Of a stretch of DNA of 41,680 bases, positions 1-9,481 are shown in pieces. The stretch is from Oligoflexus sp. (GTDB lineage Bacteria > Bdellovibrionota_B > Oligoflexia > Oligoflexales > Oligoflexaceae). The position numbers and the translations under genes are program-made. Location of the stretch: the NCBI GenBank assembly GCA_014377445.1, contig JACMPP010000090.1, forward strand, positions 1-41,680. Direction: 5' to 3'. Under the pieces are notes generated by a model. It saw nothing but the letters and a program-made list of their open reading frames with translations. It was not told where the DNA came from and did not search any database. Position 1 is the first letter of the stretch, and each line of letters opens with the position of its first letter.

Positions 1-3000
1 GGCACAGCATTGTCTTGGGTATGGATCACGAAGTTGCCGTCTTCCTGCATGTCAGCGCGCACGCCGCCTCGGCCATTGGCGCCTGCTTCCCAGATCTTCT
101 CGTGCTTGCTGTTTTGGTAGATCACAAGGTTGCCCCCGTCTTCCATGATCAGATTGAAACGTTTATTTACGCTGCAGACGCTCTCGCCACGATTTAAAGT
201 CTGGCCGCCGGTCAAGACCGGGAGGCAGCCTTTGTCGAGGAGGCCCGAGGTATCGCCTGCATTCCAGATAGCTTCGTTCTCTTCGTTGAGAACCTGAAGG
301 CGACCGTCATTGAGCAGAATGATTTTGGCGCCGCCTTTGCCGGAAGTTTTGGTTTCAAACTTCAGGTTGTTATGCGCGTCCCAAAGTTTGAAGTTGCCGT
401 CGTCTTCCATCTTCGCCCGAGCGAGTCCGCTGAACTGTGTGAAGCTCGCCCAGATCGCTCCAAAAGTCTTGTGATGGACCACGAGATTACCATCTTCCTG
501 CATATCCAAGCGATAGTCACCATTGGTCGAGCAAAGTTTTTCGCCCGTTTTCAATTCTTCGCCTTTTTCCAGGACCCCGTTACAGCCTTCGCCGTTGCTG
601 ACCAGGTAAGGCTCCCAGGTCCGGTCAAAGAAATCCTGATGGATCAGGCTGAAGCGAGTTTCGCCGCTGTTAAAGCTCACGACATCGTGGTCGACCTTTT
701 TCCAACCGAAGTGACAAGGGTAGGATGAGATCCAGGCTTTGCACCAATCAAAGCCCCAGTATTCCGCGAAGACATAGATACGGCCGCCGAGCCAGGCCAG
801 ATCAAGAGACGTATCGAAGTTCGCGTTGGCTCTGAGGCCCATCGTCGTGCGTTTCGCGCCGTTAGCGGTGCGAACAGTGTGTTCATAGTTGCCGGCTTTG
901 GCGGCCAGAGTCACAGGCAAAGCCACTTCCACGATGCGCATTTCGCCGCCGACTCCGACTTTGGCGATGATGATGCCGATTGAAACCTGGCCTCTCGCAC
1001 TGGCTGCCACAGCGGGGATGAAGTACATGCCCACGACCGCGACACGCTTGCCGCCAGGAAACATTTTTGCTTCTTCGGCGAAGGGTTCACGGACCCTCGC
1101 GTAGGCCCCGAGACCGAGGTAAGCACCGAGTTCGCCGCAGACATCGAGGGAGACCGTGATGATATAAACGGGAACCTGAGCACTGCCGCAGAGTTCTTTG
1201 ACAAAGAGGGCACTCGGTTTGTTTTGGATGTCGCCCTTATTCAAGATCTTGGGCGTATCAAGATCGGTCGACGCTTTTTCAATCTTGCTCGTGACGCTCT
1301 TTTCAATCGTCTTGTTCTTGCCGTTGTCACCGATCCATTTATCGAGCGGCAGGGAGTATTCGTATTCCGACTTTAGGTTGATGCGTGATCCATAGATCTT
1401 CGCGCCAAAGGCTTTAATTGAAGGCTCGATATAATGTTGATCAGCACCCGAGAGATCGAGATACATGCTGAGGTCCGCAGCAAAAAGATCGGTATTGATA
1501 TAGCCGCGGGAGCTGATGCTGGTGCCGACGCGCGTGGCAATCTTCGTGGCGGACATGACAAGTCTCGGACCAGCCTCGAAGCTCACGCGCAGTTTATCCT
1601 GATCGCCCCAGGCGCCACCCCAGGATTTAACGTAGTTAGCGACGGGATTAATCACCTTCAGGTTGGGATCGTTAAAGGCCGTATCGCACTCGCCATCGCT
1701 GTCGAGGCTCGAGTCGCTGTTGCCGCAAGCATTGCTGTTGGTGGCTGCGGTCTCTTCCATTTTGAAGAGGGGAAAGATCATGCAATCATCGGCCGTCGCA
1801 TCGCCGTCCGCTGCCTGTGAGTCGAGATTGACCTGCGCAACGTCTGTCCCGTTCTTAAGAACTTTTGCACAGGCTCTGACCCGAAAGAAGGTTTCGGCGG
1901 CCCAGGCGCCTTTGCCTTTGGAGGACAGGGCTTTGTAGCTCGCGCCCATCGCGTGGATCATGTTTGAAAAGTTGAGGGGCTCATCCGCTTTGAAGCCCTT
2001 GAGCTCCTGGCTGTCGCTGATCTTGTCGAGAGTGTTGGTCGAGTCGGCAGCGATCGCGCTCAATTTCTGCCAACCCGGACCGGAGCAATCGCCCGTCAGA
2101 TTCTCAGACGAACCGTCGCCGGCACAGATATCGTAGTTCATCGTCACAGAATACTTGTCGAGGTCCGACGGTGTTGCGCCTTCGAGAACGAGGGAACCAC
2201 TCGTGCTAACAAAGGGGCTCGGCATCTCGGCTTTTTTCTTGAAAATAGCTTCGGGATCGAGATAGGGGAGGACGGCCAGGGATGAATCGCTCGAGAAGTC
2301 GGTAACCTTGATGTTCACGCCGGGAGAGCGCTCGATCAAAAGTTCGTTCTGGCAATCTTTGGCTCCGGCAGCGAACTTCAGACAAAGACCGCTGGCTTCG
2401 GTTGTTTCTTTATCCAAAGCCAGAAAGATCGGACCCTGGCCCGCTGCAGACTGCACAGCACCGTCGGGATTAAAGATCATGGTGAGGATCATGTGATCGG
2501 AAGTCTTGTCCCCCAGGCAATCCTCTGGAATGTTGAGTGAGGCTTCAAAAGCCTGTGATTCGCCCGCTGGAGCCGCGCTTCCATCATGCACGGCGAGGCC
2601 GCTGCCGATACTGCAGGACTTCAATTCTTTGTAGCGTTCTTTGGGAAAATCTTTCGGCGGGGCCTGAACGAGACCAAAGTTGACGAGCATTTTAGAAGCG
2701 TCCCCTTCGACTTTAAGACCGAAGTGAACGCTTAAAGGAAAACCTGTATAAAAGTGCGAGCCTTGACCGGATCGGAGCTGAAGCTCGGTGACGTGCCGCG
2801 TGCTCTGGGCAAAGCCGGAGAGGGGCGTGGACAGGCCCTCGCTGGTCGCCCGGCGCAAGGTCTCGGTTGCCACAGTTCCAGAGACAGCAAGGGGTTCGGA
2901 GGCGTTGTTATCAGGAGACGAGAGCGATGGTGCTGATGGAGAAGGGGGTCGGGTGGATGAGGTCTCTTCGTGAATCGGAGGACTGATGGAGATGCCGTCG

Positions 3001-3179
3001 AGAGCGACATCGTAACGTTTTACTGGGTACGTCACGGATGGCGTATAGTTAGAGGGAGAGATGTCGGTGCCCGGAGGGAGGGGCGCCGTGCCGGATGAGG
3101 CTGGGTTGCCATGCTTCGTTTCCCTGCAGGAGCTGATCAACAATGCGAGGGTGATCAAAAATCGCGTCCGCCGTCCCAT
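1..3179 (-). CDS. Large B-lectin repeat lipoprotein (3' end outside the window)
   Basis: The frame is open from ATG 3179 to the left edge, giving 1059 codons with no stop, so the C-terminus is missing. An AGGAAGG ribosome site lies about 9 bases upstream. The N-terminus is a lipoprotein signal with lipobox ISSC (Cys18), so the protein is probably anchored in the envelope. Residues 20-110 are rich in Ser, Pro and Thr and look like a linker. The middle (about 120-860) is unrecognised; it includes an Asp/Ser/Cys-rich stretch near 490. From about residue 870 come bulb-lectin (beta-prism II) repeats: QEDGNLVVH at 894-902, a weaker EDDGNFKLW near 935, then a second lectin unit with DGGNLVIY (1014-1021) and QEDGNFVIH (1045-1053). 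The mannose-binding consensus QxDxNxVxY is thus kept except that Tyr is often His. Inferred role: carbohydrate binding at the cell surface. The lectin call is firm; the function of the first 860 residues is unknown. Confidence 0.85.
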   Translation of the reverse strand, partial: MGRRTRFLITLALLISSCRETKHGNPASSGTAPLPPGTDISPSNYTPSVTYPVKRYDVALDGISISPPIHEETSSTRPPSPSAPSLSSPDNNASEPLAVSGTVATETLRRATSEGLSTPLSGFAQSTRHVTELQLRSGQGSHFYTGFPLSVHFGLKVEGDASKMLVNFGLVQAPPKDFPKERYKELKSCSIGSGLAVHDGSAAPAGESQAFEASLNIPEDCLGDKTSDHMILTMIFNPDGAVQSAAGQGPIFLALDKETTEASGLCLKFAAGAKDCQNELLIERSPGVNIKVTDFSSDSSLAVLPYLDPEAIFKKKAEMPSPFVSTSGSLVLEGATPSDLDKYSVTMNYDICAGDGSSENLTGDCSGPGWQKLSAIAADSTNTLDKISDSQELKGFKADEPLNFSNMIHAMGASYKALSSKGKGAWAAETFFRVRACAKVLKNGTDVAQVNLDSQAADGDATADDCMIFPLFKMEETAATNSNACGNSDSSLDSDGECDTAFNDPNLKVINPVANYVKSWGGAWGDQDKLRVSFEAGPRLVMSATKIATRVGTSISSRGYINTDLFAADLSMYLDLSGADQHYIEPSIKAFGAKIYGSRINLKSEYEYSLPLDKWIGDNGKNKTIEKSVTSKIEKASTDLDTPKILNKGDIQNKPSALFVKELCGSAQVPVYIITVSLDVCGELGAYLGLGAYARVREPFAEEAKMFPGGKRVAVVGMYFIPAVAASARGQVSIGIIIAKVGVGGEMRIVEVALPVTLAAKAGNYEHTVRTANGAKRTTMGLRANANFDTSLDLAWLGGRIYVFAEYWGFDWCKAWISSYPCHFGWKKVDHDVVSFNSGETRFSLIHQDFFDRTWEPYLVSNGEGCNGVLEKGEELKTGEKLCSTNGDYRLDMQEDGNLVVHHKTFGAIWASFTQFSGLARAKMEDDGNFKLWDAHNNLKFETKTSGKGGAKIILLNDGRLQVLNEENEAIWNAGDTSGLLDKGCLPVLTGGQTLNRGESVCSVNKRFNLIMEDGGNLVIYQNSKHEKIWEAGANGRGGVRADMQEDGNFVIHTQDNAV

Positions 3180-3491
3180 AAGCAACCCTTCCTCTCGATG
3201 AAAATGAATTGAAGGCCTTCGATCCGCTTCTTTTTCATCATGAAGAACGAGTTTGTGAGGGCTCAGGAATCGATGCACTTTGGATTAAGTGTTAAAGATT
3301 TGATTACTCGCGAACGAACTATTCGATGAAGGGAAGCTCCTTCCCGTTCTGGCAAGAGGCGGTCCTAAAGTCAAGCAGGACTTCAGTTTCATCGATTTTT
3401 GTGACAGAGGGGGGAAGCCTGACCCGTTGGCAGAGGAGAGTCAGTGCACGAGAGCGAGTTGAAGGGCAGGGGGAAACTTGAGAAATTGAAA
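3180..3491. other. Intergenic, leader of the lectin lipoprotein
   Basis: About 310 bases with no convincing gene. The promoter of the lectin lipoprotein and the 3' end of the upstream minus-strand gene must lie here, but I see no clear -35/-10 pair or terminator hairpin. One minus-strand frame stays open from the end of the upstream gene to 3319 without a usable start codon. Confidence 0.4.
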
Positions 3492-4121
3492 TCAAAGAGT
3501 CTGATGGCCGCCATTTTCGAGAGGGATGCGCACGCCTCCGGAAATACGTTTGATATCCATGATCTCGCCATCCGCGGTGTAGGCCGAGAAATAGCTCTGG
3601 ACTTCGACGTGCTTGCCGGGAAGATCTTTGCAACTGCTGAGGAGCTTCGCGCCGGCCTCACGGAACTGAATATTCAATTCGAAGAGGTGATTCTGATCAA
3701 ACCAGGTCGGGCCCTTCTTCGTGCTGGCTTCCTTGACGGAAAGGCAAAGTCGAAACTGAGCGATTTGAGGATGATTTCTGGTGTAGCTGCATCTCGCCAG
3801 TGCGTCGCGCTCGATCTGACTTAAAGCCAGGAGTTCTTCGCGATTCATCGAATCTTTGACCGCTATGGTGAAACTGCCATGAACCGATGCGCTCTGGATA
3901 TAGGCGTAAGGATCTTCACAGAAGTTCTGCCAGTTGGAGATGCTGCGCATCAGCCGACTCATGTCGGTGGTCAGAGAATCGATCGAGTTCTGACTTTCAA
4001 CCTCGCGTTCCTGCACAAAGGCCGAACTGATGTCGGCGTCGCGAAGCGTGTAGACGATCGAGCCGATGCTGAGGACGCCGAGGATCCCGGTTAGCCAATA
4101 TTGAGAAGCGGTAGCGGGCAT
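3492..4121 (-). CDS. Hypothetical single-span membrane protein
   Basis: This 209-residue protein starts at ATG 4121 with GAGGA seven bases upstream. Residues 7-26 form one hydrophobic segment, probably an uncleaved anchor, followed by a helical stretch rich in Glu, Ser and Asp (30-65) and a soluble domain with five Cys (in FCEDP, ARCSY, RLCLS, SSCKD contexts and nearby). I recognise no family. It lies between, and divergent from, glpD on the right and upstream of the lectin lipoprotein on the left, on the same strand as the latter but 312 bases away, so co-transcription is possible but unproved. The soluble part most likely sits in the periplasm. Confidence 0.7.
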   Translation of the reverse strand: MPATASQYWLTGILGVLSIGSIVYTLRDADISSAFVQEREVESQNSIDSLTTDMSRLMRSISNWQNFCEDPYAYIQSASVHGSFTIAVKDSMNREELLALSQIERDALARCSYTRNHPQIAQFRLCLSVKEASTKKGPTWFDQNHLFELNIQFREAGAKLLSSCKDLPGKHVEVQSYFSAYTADGEIMDIKRISGGVRIPLENGGHQTL

Positions 4122-4452
4122 ACTTTATCCTCGGGTGGCGCCAGAGTTGGCGAGAGGCGAAAACCATTTCATTGGGGGAAATCTTGGGAAAAGGGCAAAA
4201 CCTGAGGAAGAGCTGTTTCAAATCCGACAGAGGCGGAGAACGGCCGGAATCGTGTCGGCCCCAGCGCTTGGAAGTATTGCTTACTCTATATTTTGGCGCA
4301 GGTGTGACGCCTCGTCAATAGAGGGGCCTGGGCATAGCCCTTCCCGTTGGTTAGACTGGAAGGAGAGATTCCGTGTTTGGTCTTTGCAAGTCGGCCCGAT
4401 CGGGCTACCTTGCAGCTTGAAAATGATTCCAGAGAGGCGATCAGAAATATTT

Positions 4453-6081
4453 ATGCGCTCAAAAATTGTTGCAGGACTTAAGGCGGAAACCTTTGATGTT
4501 GCGATCGTCGGTGGTGGCATCAATGGTGCGGTGGCAGCAGCCTCCCTCTCCGCAGCCGGTTTAAAAGTGGCTTTGCTCGAGAAGAAGGATTTTGCCTCGA
4601 GCACGAGTCAGGAATCCTCCAATTTAATCTGGGGCGGTATCAAATATCTCGAATCTTATGAATTCGGTCTCGTCTGGGATCTCTGCCGCTCGCGCAATGA
4701 GTTGATGAGGAAGTATCCGAGTTCGGTGCGGGAAATCCGTTTTTTCACGACTATGCAAAAAGGTTTCAGGAAGCCGCGCATCATGGTGTTCATGGGCGCC
4801 TTGCTCTACTGGTTCATGGGTCGCTTTTTTACGCAAGCGCCCAGACTCCTTTCGAACAAGACCATCAACCTTGAGGAGCCGCTGGTCGAAACCGGCAACA
4901 GCCAGGGCGGCCTCGAGTATTCCGACTGCTATCTCCGGGATAATGATGCTCGCTTTGTCTTTCAGTTCATGCGCCGCGCAATGCGAAGCGGGACTCACGC
5001 TCTTAACTACGCGGAAGTGACTAAGGCCACAAAGGGCGATGTCTGGAGCTTTGAGGTGAACGACCAGGAGCAGGGTCAGACGTTTACTGTGAAGGCCAAG
5101 GCCTTCATCAACGCGGCGGGACCCTACGCCGACAGTCTGAATCAGGTCGCCGCAATCAAGACGGCCTATCGCCATATCTTCTCCAAGGGCGTGCATCTGA
5201 TCGTCCCCCGGCTCAGCGAAAACAAAAGGGTTCTGACCTTCTTTGCGGACGATGGTCGACTCTTCTTCGTTATTCCTATGGGCGCCTGCTCTTGCATCGG
5301 CACGACTGACACGCCTGTGGACAAACTGCCTGCGACAGTGACTGAAGATGATCGGAGCTTCATTCTCGACAACATCAATAAACGCCTCCGCCTGGCGAAG
5401 CCTCTGACCCGTGCCGATGTTATCTCGGAGCGCTGTGGCGTTCGACCTTTAGTGAAAAGGGTTGGTGAGAAGGTTGGAGTCAATGATGACTGGATGAATC
5501 TCTCGCGCAAGCATGTGATTGAGACGCATAAAGAGGAAAATCAGATTAGCGTCTTTGGTGGCAAGCTCACCGACTGCCTAAATATCGGACGTGAGCTATG
5601 TGACGAACTGAAGACTCTCGGACTCAAGGTCAAGCTCAATGATGATTGGTTTGGCGAAAGCCCGAGTCGTAACAGCTTCGAAGCGGAAGCCAAAGCGCTT
5701 GGCCTCTCTGATATCCAGGTTGCAGGCGAGGGGACTCTCGTCGATCGTCTTTGGCGCTGCTATGACCTCGACGCCTTCGATATTCTTAAACTGATAAAGG
5801 CCGATGACAGTCTGCGGACGGCCGTCAGTCCGCTGTCGTCAGTGATCCTCGCCGAGTTCGCGCATATGGCCGAGCGAGAAATGGTAACGCACCTTGAAGA
5901 TGCCCTGCGTCGACGCACAAGGCTGGCTCTCGTGGTTCCGCACGAGGAATTGGCGAAGAGTCCAGATCTTCGCCGCGCCTGTGAGCTTCTCTTCAAGAGC
6001 AGGGCTCAAACAGAATGGGATATTTATTTCAAACTGAGTGCGCCCCAAACGGTGGGTGCCGCCCAAGTGGCGAAGGCATAG
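4453..6081 (+). CDS. glpD: Aerobic FAD-dependent glycerol-3-phosphate dehydrogenase
   Basis: Oxidises sn-glycerol 3-phosphate to dihydroxyacetone phosphate at the inner membrane and passes the electrons to quinone. The 542-residue product has the FAD dinucleotide motif VGGGINGA at residues 19-26, the family motif ASSTSQESSNLIWGGIKYLE just after it (about 49-68), a DAO-fold core and the all-helical GlpD C-terminal domain. E. coli GlpD has 501 residues. ATG 4453 is chosen because homology begins a few residues later; the frame is open upstream to 4135 but those residues are not GlpD-like and would cover the divergent promoter region. An ATG at 4423 is an alternative, since the GAGAGG upstream of 4453 is rather far (about 15 bases). 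No glycerol kinase or facilitator gene is adjacent. A strong terminator follows at 6112. Confidence 0.93.
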   Translation: MRSKIVAGLKAETFDVAIVGGGINGAVAAASLSAAGLKVALLEKKDFASSTSQESSNLIWGGIKYLESYEFGLVWDLCRSRNELMRKYPSSVREIRFFTTMQKGFRKPRIMVFMGALLYWFMGRFFTQAPRLLSNKTINLEEPLVETGNSQGGLEYSDCYLRDNDARFVFQFMRRAMRSGTHALNYAEVTKATKGDVWSFEVNDQEQGQTFTVKAKAFINAAGPYADSLNQVAAIKTAYRHIFSKGVHLIVPRLSENKRVLTFFADDGRLFFVIPMGACSCIGTTDTPVDKLPATVTEDDRSFILDNINKRLRLAKPLTRADVISERCGVRPLVKRVGEKVGVNDDWMNLSRKHVIETHKEENQISVFGGKLTDCLNIGRELCDELKTLGLKVKLNDDWFGESPSRNSFEAEAKALGLSDIQVAGEGTLVDRLWRCYDLDAFDILKLIKADDSLRTAVSPLSSVILAEFAHMAEREMVTHLEDALRRRTRLALVVPHEELAKSPDLRRACELLFKSRAQTEWDIYFKLSAPQTVGAAQVAKA

Positions 6082-6111
6082 CTTAGACGATAAAGCCTAT
6101 TTTTAAAGCTT

Positions 6112-6151
6112 AGAAATGACGAAACCTAACAAAGGTTTCGTCATTTCTTTT
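6112..6151 (+). terminator. Rho-independent terminator after glpD
   Basis: A perfect 16-bp stem (6112-6127 with 6133-6148), loop AACAA, followed by a short T run. It closes glpD and isolates it from the nuo operon. Confidence 0.92.
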
Positions 6152-6706
6152 AAGGGGAAATCATCGAGTATTCACACGAACTGAGAAGGGCTCTCAAGAT
6201 CTTTTCGCATTCCATGCATTGAAATCTTGTACGGCGAGGGTAACTTTGTTATTCCCGAACCAATTGATGTGATTGAGGCTTTTCACGTACAGAGTCCACG
6301 TCACATGCTCTCATTTAAATTGGCTTGGTTTGAAGACAAAAAATGAGAATTCTGGTACAGTTCGTCATGTCACACGACTGATCAGTGTCAGATTTTAGAA
6401 GCGAGGCGGTGCAGGCTTTTGCTCGGAGTGGATGTCAGTTGCCGGATTATTTGCCGACCTAACGGCGAAGGATAAGGCTAAAGGACTGCCCTCACGCCGC
6501 CTTGTCATGTTTCAAAATATGATTCACACTGATTTTTAGGTTTTTTTTGAATTCAGAGTGCTTTTGTTTTTTTTCGGACGATTTTGTATTTTCGCCTCGG
6601 ACGGAAAGGTACATAATGCGCAATACTCGCGAACGAGTGAGGACGATAGGTATTCTGACTTAGTCTTCTTGGCAGTTTCTCTTCTAGCTGAAAGGATTCG
6701 TAGCGC
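6152..6706. other. Long upstream region of the nuo operon
   Basis: About 555 bases without a supportable gene. It is A+T-rich near its right end (two long T runs at about 6540-6580). It must hold the nuo promoter; the sequence TACATAAT near 6611 resembles a -10 box, but no good -35 sits at the right distance. The length suggests regulated transcription or a small RNA, but nothing specific is visible. Confidence 0.4.
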
Positions 6707-7093
6707 ATGTGGGTCGATCCAGATTCCTTCCATTATCTTCCAATTCTTGTCCTTATGATCATTGGCGGTGTTGTCGGTGTGGCTCTCCTGGCGGCTAACG
6801 CGGTGTTAGGCGGCAAGGGCAAATACTCCGAAAGTGCCAAATTTGAGGTCTACGAGTGCGGCGTTCCTCCCGAAGGTAACGCGCGTCAGCAATTCTCCGT
6901 TCGCTATTACGTCGTCGGTATCGTTTTTCTCCTTTTCGATGTGGAAGTGGTTTTCATGTATCCATGGGCAGTGGTGTACAAGAAATTCCTGACGCAGGGA
7001 AACTTCATCCTGACGCAGATGATTACATTCTTCATCATCTTGCTCGTAGGATACTTCTACCTGTTAGGCCGTAAGGGCCTCAACTGGGATTGA
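6707..7093 (+). CDS. nuoA: NADH-quinone oxidoreductase subunit A
   Basis: Small membrane subunit at the junction of the peripheral and membrane arms of complex I. The 128 residues hold three membrane spans (about 9-33, 66-90, 100-122). The conserved loop KFEVYECGVPPEG carries Cys51, which in homologues lies by the quinone site, and LLFDVEVVF carries Asp78 and Glu80. AAAGGA lies 12 bases before ATG 6707. First gene of a complete 14-gene operon in the standard order. Confidence 0.96.
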   Translation: MWVDPDSFHYLPILVLMIIGGVVGVALLAANAVLGGKGKYSESAKFEVYECGVPPEGNARQQFSVRYYVVGIVFLLFDVEVVFMYPWAVVYKKFLTQGNFILTQMITFFIILLVGYFYLLGRKGLNWD

Positions 7094-7116
7094 TCGCCTT
7101 TCAGGAGAGTTGAGTC

Positions 7117-7686
7117 ATGTCAAAAGACGGCAGTGCAGGCTTTATTCCAACGACCTTGGAATATGCAGTTAAGTGGGCTCAGAAAAATTCTTTGTGGCCC
7201 TTCACTTTCGGTACGTCCTGTTGCGGAATCGAGCTGATGTCGACCCTGTCGGGAACCTACGACCTGGCTCGTTTCGGGGCTGAGGTCGTGCGCTTTTCGC
7301 CAAGACAGGCTGACATGTTGATCGTCGCCGGAACCATCACCACCAAGATGTCTCCCGTTCTGCGTCAGGTCTACGATCAGATGCTCGAACCCAAATGGGT
7401 CGTCGCCATGGGCGCCTGTTCGTCCTCAGGCGGGATATTTGATACTTATTCGGTTCTCCAGGGAATCGATGAAATTATGCCGGTCGACATCTATGTCCCC
7501 GGCTGTCCGCCTATTCCCGAAGGCTTGATTCACGCGATTTTGAAGCTTCAGGACGTCGTCCAAAGCGGTTCCGACCGTCCGAAGATGCATCGCTTGACGC
7601 GCGCGGAAGCAAACGATGCCATGAGTTTCCGCAAGGGAACCGACGAGAGTTTGTTTGATGATTCGAAACCGCTTAGGGGTCAGTGA
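7117..7686 (+). CDS. nuoB: NADH-quinone oxidoreductase subunit B
   Basis: Carries iron-sulfur cluster N2, the last electron carrier before quinone in complex I. In this 189-residue protein the four ligands are visible: tandem Cys35-Cys36 in GTSCCGIEL, Cys101 in GACSSSGG and Cys130 in VPGCPP. AGGAG lies about ten bases before the ATG. It follows nuoA after 23 bases. The length is slightly short of the E. coli subunit (220), mainly at the N-terminus. Confidence 0.97.
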   Translation: MSKDGSAGFIPTTLEYAVKWAQKNSLWPFTFGTSCCGIELMSTLSGTYDLARFGAEVVRFSPRQADMLIVAGTITTKMSPVLRQVYDQMLEPKWVVAMGACSSSGGIFDTYSVLQGIDEIMPVDIYVPGCPPIPEGLIHAILKLQDVVQSGSDRPKMHRLTRAEANDAMSFRKGTDESLFDDSKPLRGQ

Positions 7687-7688
7687 AA

Positions 7689-8243
7689 ATGAGCAAACTC
7701 ACTCCGAAGATTCTGGCAGAGCAAGCGCGCATTCATGGCCTTTTGGTCGAAATATACCCCGGCAACCGCATCGACCTCGACGCCAATGCGGAGGCTGTGC
7801 TTTGGGTCAATTCGCAAAAAGAACTCGTGTCAGCCATCAAAACGCTGCGCACCGAGACCGGTCTGCAGATGGACCGGCTCTCGGATATCACCGCTTACGA
7901 TAATATCGACGGCAACGACGGACCCAAACGATTCATCATGGTCTACCAACTCTATTCCATGCGCTTCAATGTGCGGGTCCGCTTGAAACTCGGACTCGCT
8001 GAGAATGAAAGCGTGCCGACACTCACGAGCTTCTGGCGAGCGGCCAACTGGCTTGAGCGGGAAGTCTACGATATGTTCGGTGTCAAATTTGAAGATCACC
8101 CGGATCTTCGCCGTATTCAGATGGACGAACGCTTTGTCGGTCATCCTCTGCGCAAAGAATACGATATCAAGGACCGTCAGCCGTTCCCTGATAGCTTACC
8201 GGTTCGCATCGCGACTCGGGCGCCCGCGATTGGCCAGGAGTAA
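7689..8243 (+). CDS. nuoC: NADH-quinone oxidoreductase subunit C (30 kDa)
   Basis: Peripheral-arm subunit that packs against NuoD and NuoB and binds no cofactor. The 184 residues end with the family signature EREVYDMFGVKFEDHPDLR (about 118-136) followed by HPLRKEY. ATG 7689 is preferred: AGGGG sits nine bases upstream, whereas the GTG at 7683, in frame, would be only three bases from it. The stop of nuoB is at 7684-7686. NuoC and NuoD are separate genes here, unlike the fused nuoCD of E. coli. Confidence 0.95.
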   Translation: MSKLTPKILAEQARIHGLLVEIYPGNRIDLDANAEAVLWVNSQKELVSAIKTLRTETGLQMDRLSDITAYDNIDGNDGPKRFIMVYQLYSMRFNVRVRLKLGLAENESVPTLTSFWRAANWLEREVYDMFGVKFEDHPDLRRIQMDERFVGHPLRKEYDIKDRQPFPDSLPVRIATRAPAIGQE

Positions 8244-8245
8244 AC

Positions 8246-9469
8246 ATGATCAAAGATATTCGGACATCATTGCTCGAAGAACGTCAAAATCTGTCGGATT
8301 TTTACAACCCGCAGGTCATGATCAACATGGGACCTTCGCATCCTTCGATGCACGGCACCCTTCGTGTGATGTGTCGGGTCAACGGCGAAGTGGTGGAAGA
8401 TGCGACCTGTGAGATCGGTTACCTTCACCGCGGGATTGAAAAACTCGGCGAAGCGAAGACTTATCACCAATGGATTGTTTACACTGATCGTTTGAATTAC
8501 TGTTCCGCCCTGACCAACAACATCGCCTATGTGATGGCTGTCGAAGACCTTTTGAAACTTGAAGTGACCGAGCGCTGCCAATGGATCCGCGTGATCTGTA
8601 TGGAACTCTCCCGAATCATCGATCACCTCATCTGTATTGCGATCAACGCGCTCGATATGGGGGCCCTGACCTGCTTTTGGTATCTCTACCACTGGCGCGA
8701 GGAAGCCTACACGATCATCGAAGCGATGTGCGGCATGCGTTTGACAACGTCTTACTCGCGTATCGGCGGCATGAGCTACGATCTGCCCGATAATTTCGAT
8801 TCCATGATGAACAAATTCCTCAAGGGTCTGCCCAAATCGATCGACGATGTCGAGAAGCTTTTGAGCGCCAACCGTATCTGGGTCGATCGTACCAAAGACG
8901 TCGGTATTCTGACCAAGGACGAGTGCCTCGATTTCGGTTTGACCGGTCCCGTCGCCCGGGCTTCCGGCGTGGATTTCGACCTTCGTCGCGATCGTCCCTA
9001 CTACACCTATCCTGAGCTTGATTTTGAAGTCGTCTGCGGCGTGAACGGCGATGTCTACGATCGTTATCTGGTCCGCATGGAAGAGATTCGTCAATCGGCG
9101 CATATTCTTGCCCAGTGCGTGAAGAAGTTGCCGAAGGGCCCGCTCTGGGTCGACGACCGCCTCGTCAAGATTCCTGCGAAGGCCGATGTCTACAACAACA
9201 TGGAAACCTTGATCCACCATTTCAAGATTTTCATGGAAGGCGTCGATGTCCCGCCGGGTGAATCCTATAACTGTGTCGAGGCACCGAATGGTGAGCTCGG
9301 CTTTTATATCGTCAGTCGCGGCGGACCGAAGTCCTGGCGAACGCGGGTGAAGCCGCCATCCTTGCTGCTCTTCCAGAGTTTTGAATACTCGATGAAGGGC
9401 GCGAAAATCCCTGATGCCGTCTCGATCCTTGGTAGTCTTAATATTATTGCTGGCGAACTCGATCGCTAA
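8246..9469 (+). CDS. nuoD: NADH-quinone oxidoreductase subunit D (49 kDa)
   Basis: Forms most of the quinone-binding pocket with NuoB and is descended from the large subunit of NiFe hydrogenases. The 407-residue product starts at ATG 8246 two bases after nuoC, with AGGAG just before. It has the typical NMGPSHPSMHG motif with the quinone-site His at about 30-40, the GYLHRGIEKLGE motif near 59-70, and the C-terminal SILGSLNIIAGELDR ending, in which the Asp-Arg pair is normal for the family. The length matches the family. Confidence 0.97.
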   Translation: MIKDIRTSLLEERQNLSDFYNPQVMINMGPSHPSMHGTLRVMCRVNGEVVEDATCEIGYLHRGIEKLGEAKTYHQWIVYTDRLNYCSALTNNIAYVMAVEDLLKLEVTERCQWIRVICMELSRIIDHLICIAINALDMGALTCFWYLYHWREEAYTIIEAMCGMRLTTSYSRIGGMSYDLPDNFDSMMNKFLKGLPKSIDDVEKLLSANRIWVDRTKDVGILTKDECLDFGLTGPVARASGVDFDLRRDRPYYTYPELDFEVVCGVNGDVYDRYLVRMEEIRQSAHILAQCVKKLPKGPLWVDDRLVKIPAKADVYNNMETLIHHFKIFMEGVDVPPGESYNCVEAPNGELGFYIVSRGGPKSWRTRVKPPSLLLFQSFEYSMKGAKIPDAVSILGSLNIIAGELDR

Positions 9470-9481
9470 TAGGAGTCCACT

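Noticed and set aside
3319..3490. Open minus-strand frame after the stop of the 209-residue membrane protein, possibly its frameshifted C-terminus
   Set aside because: There is no start codon with a ribosome site and no recognisable family to show that the two parts belong together.
4135..4452. Upstream extension of glpD to ATG 4135
   Set aside because: The extra 106 residues are not GlpD-like, contain no signal peptide and would cover the divergent promoter region.
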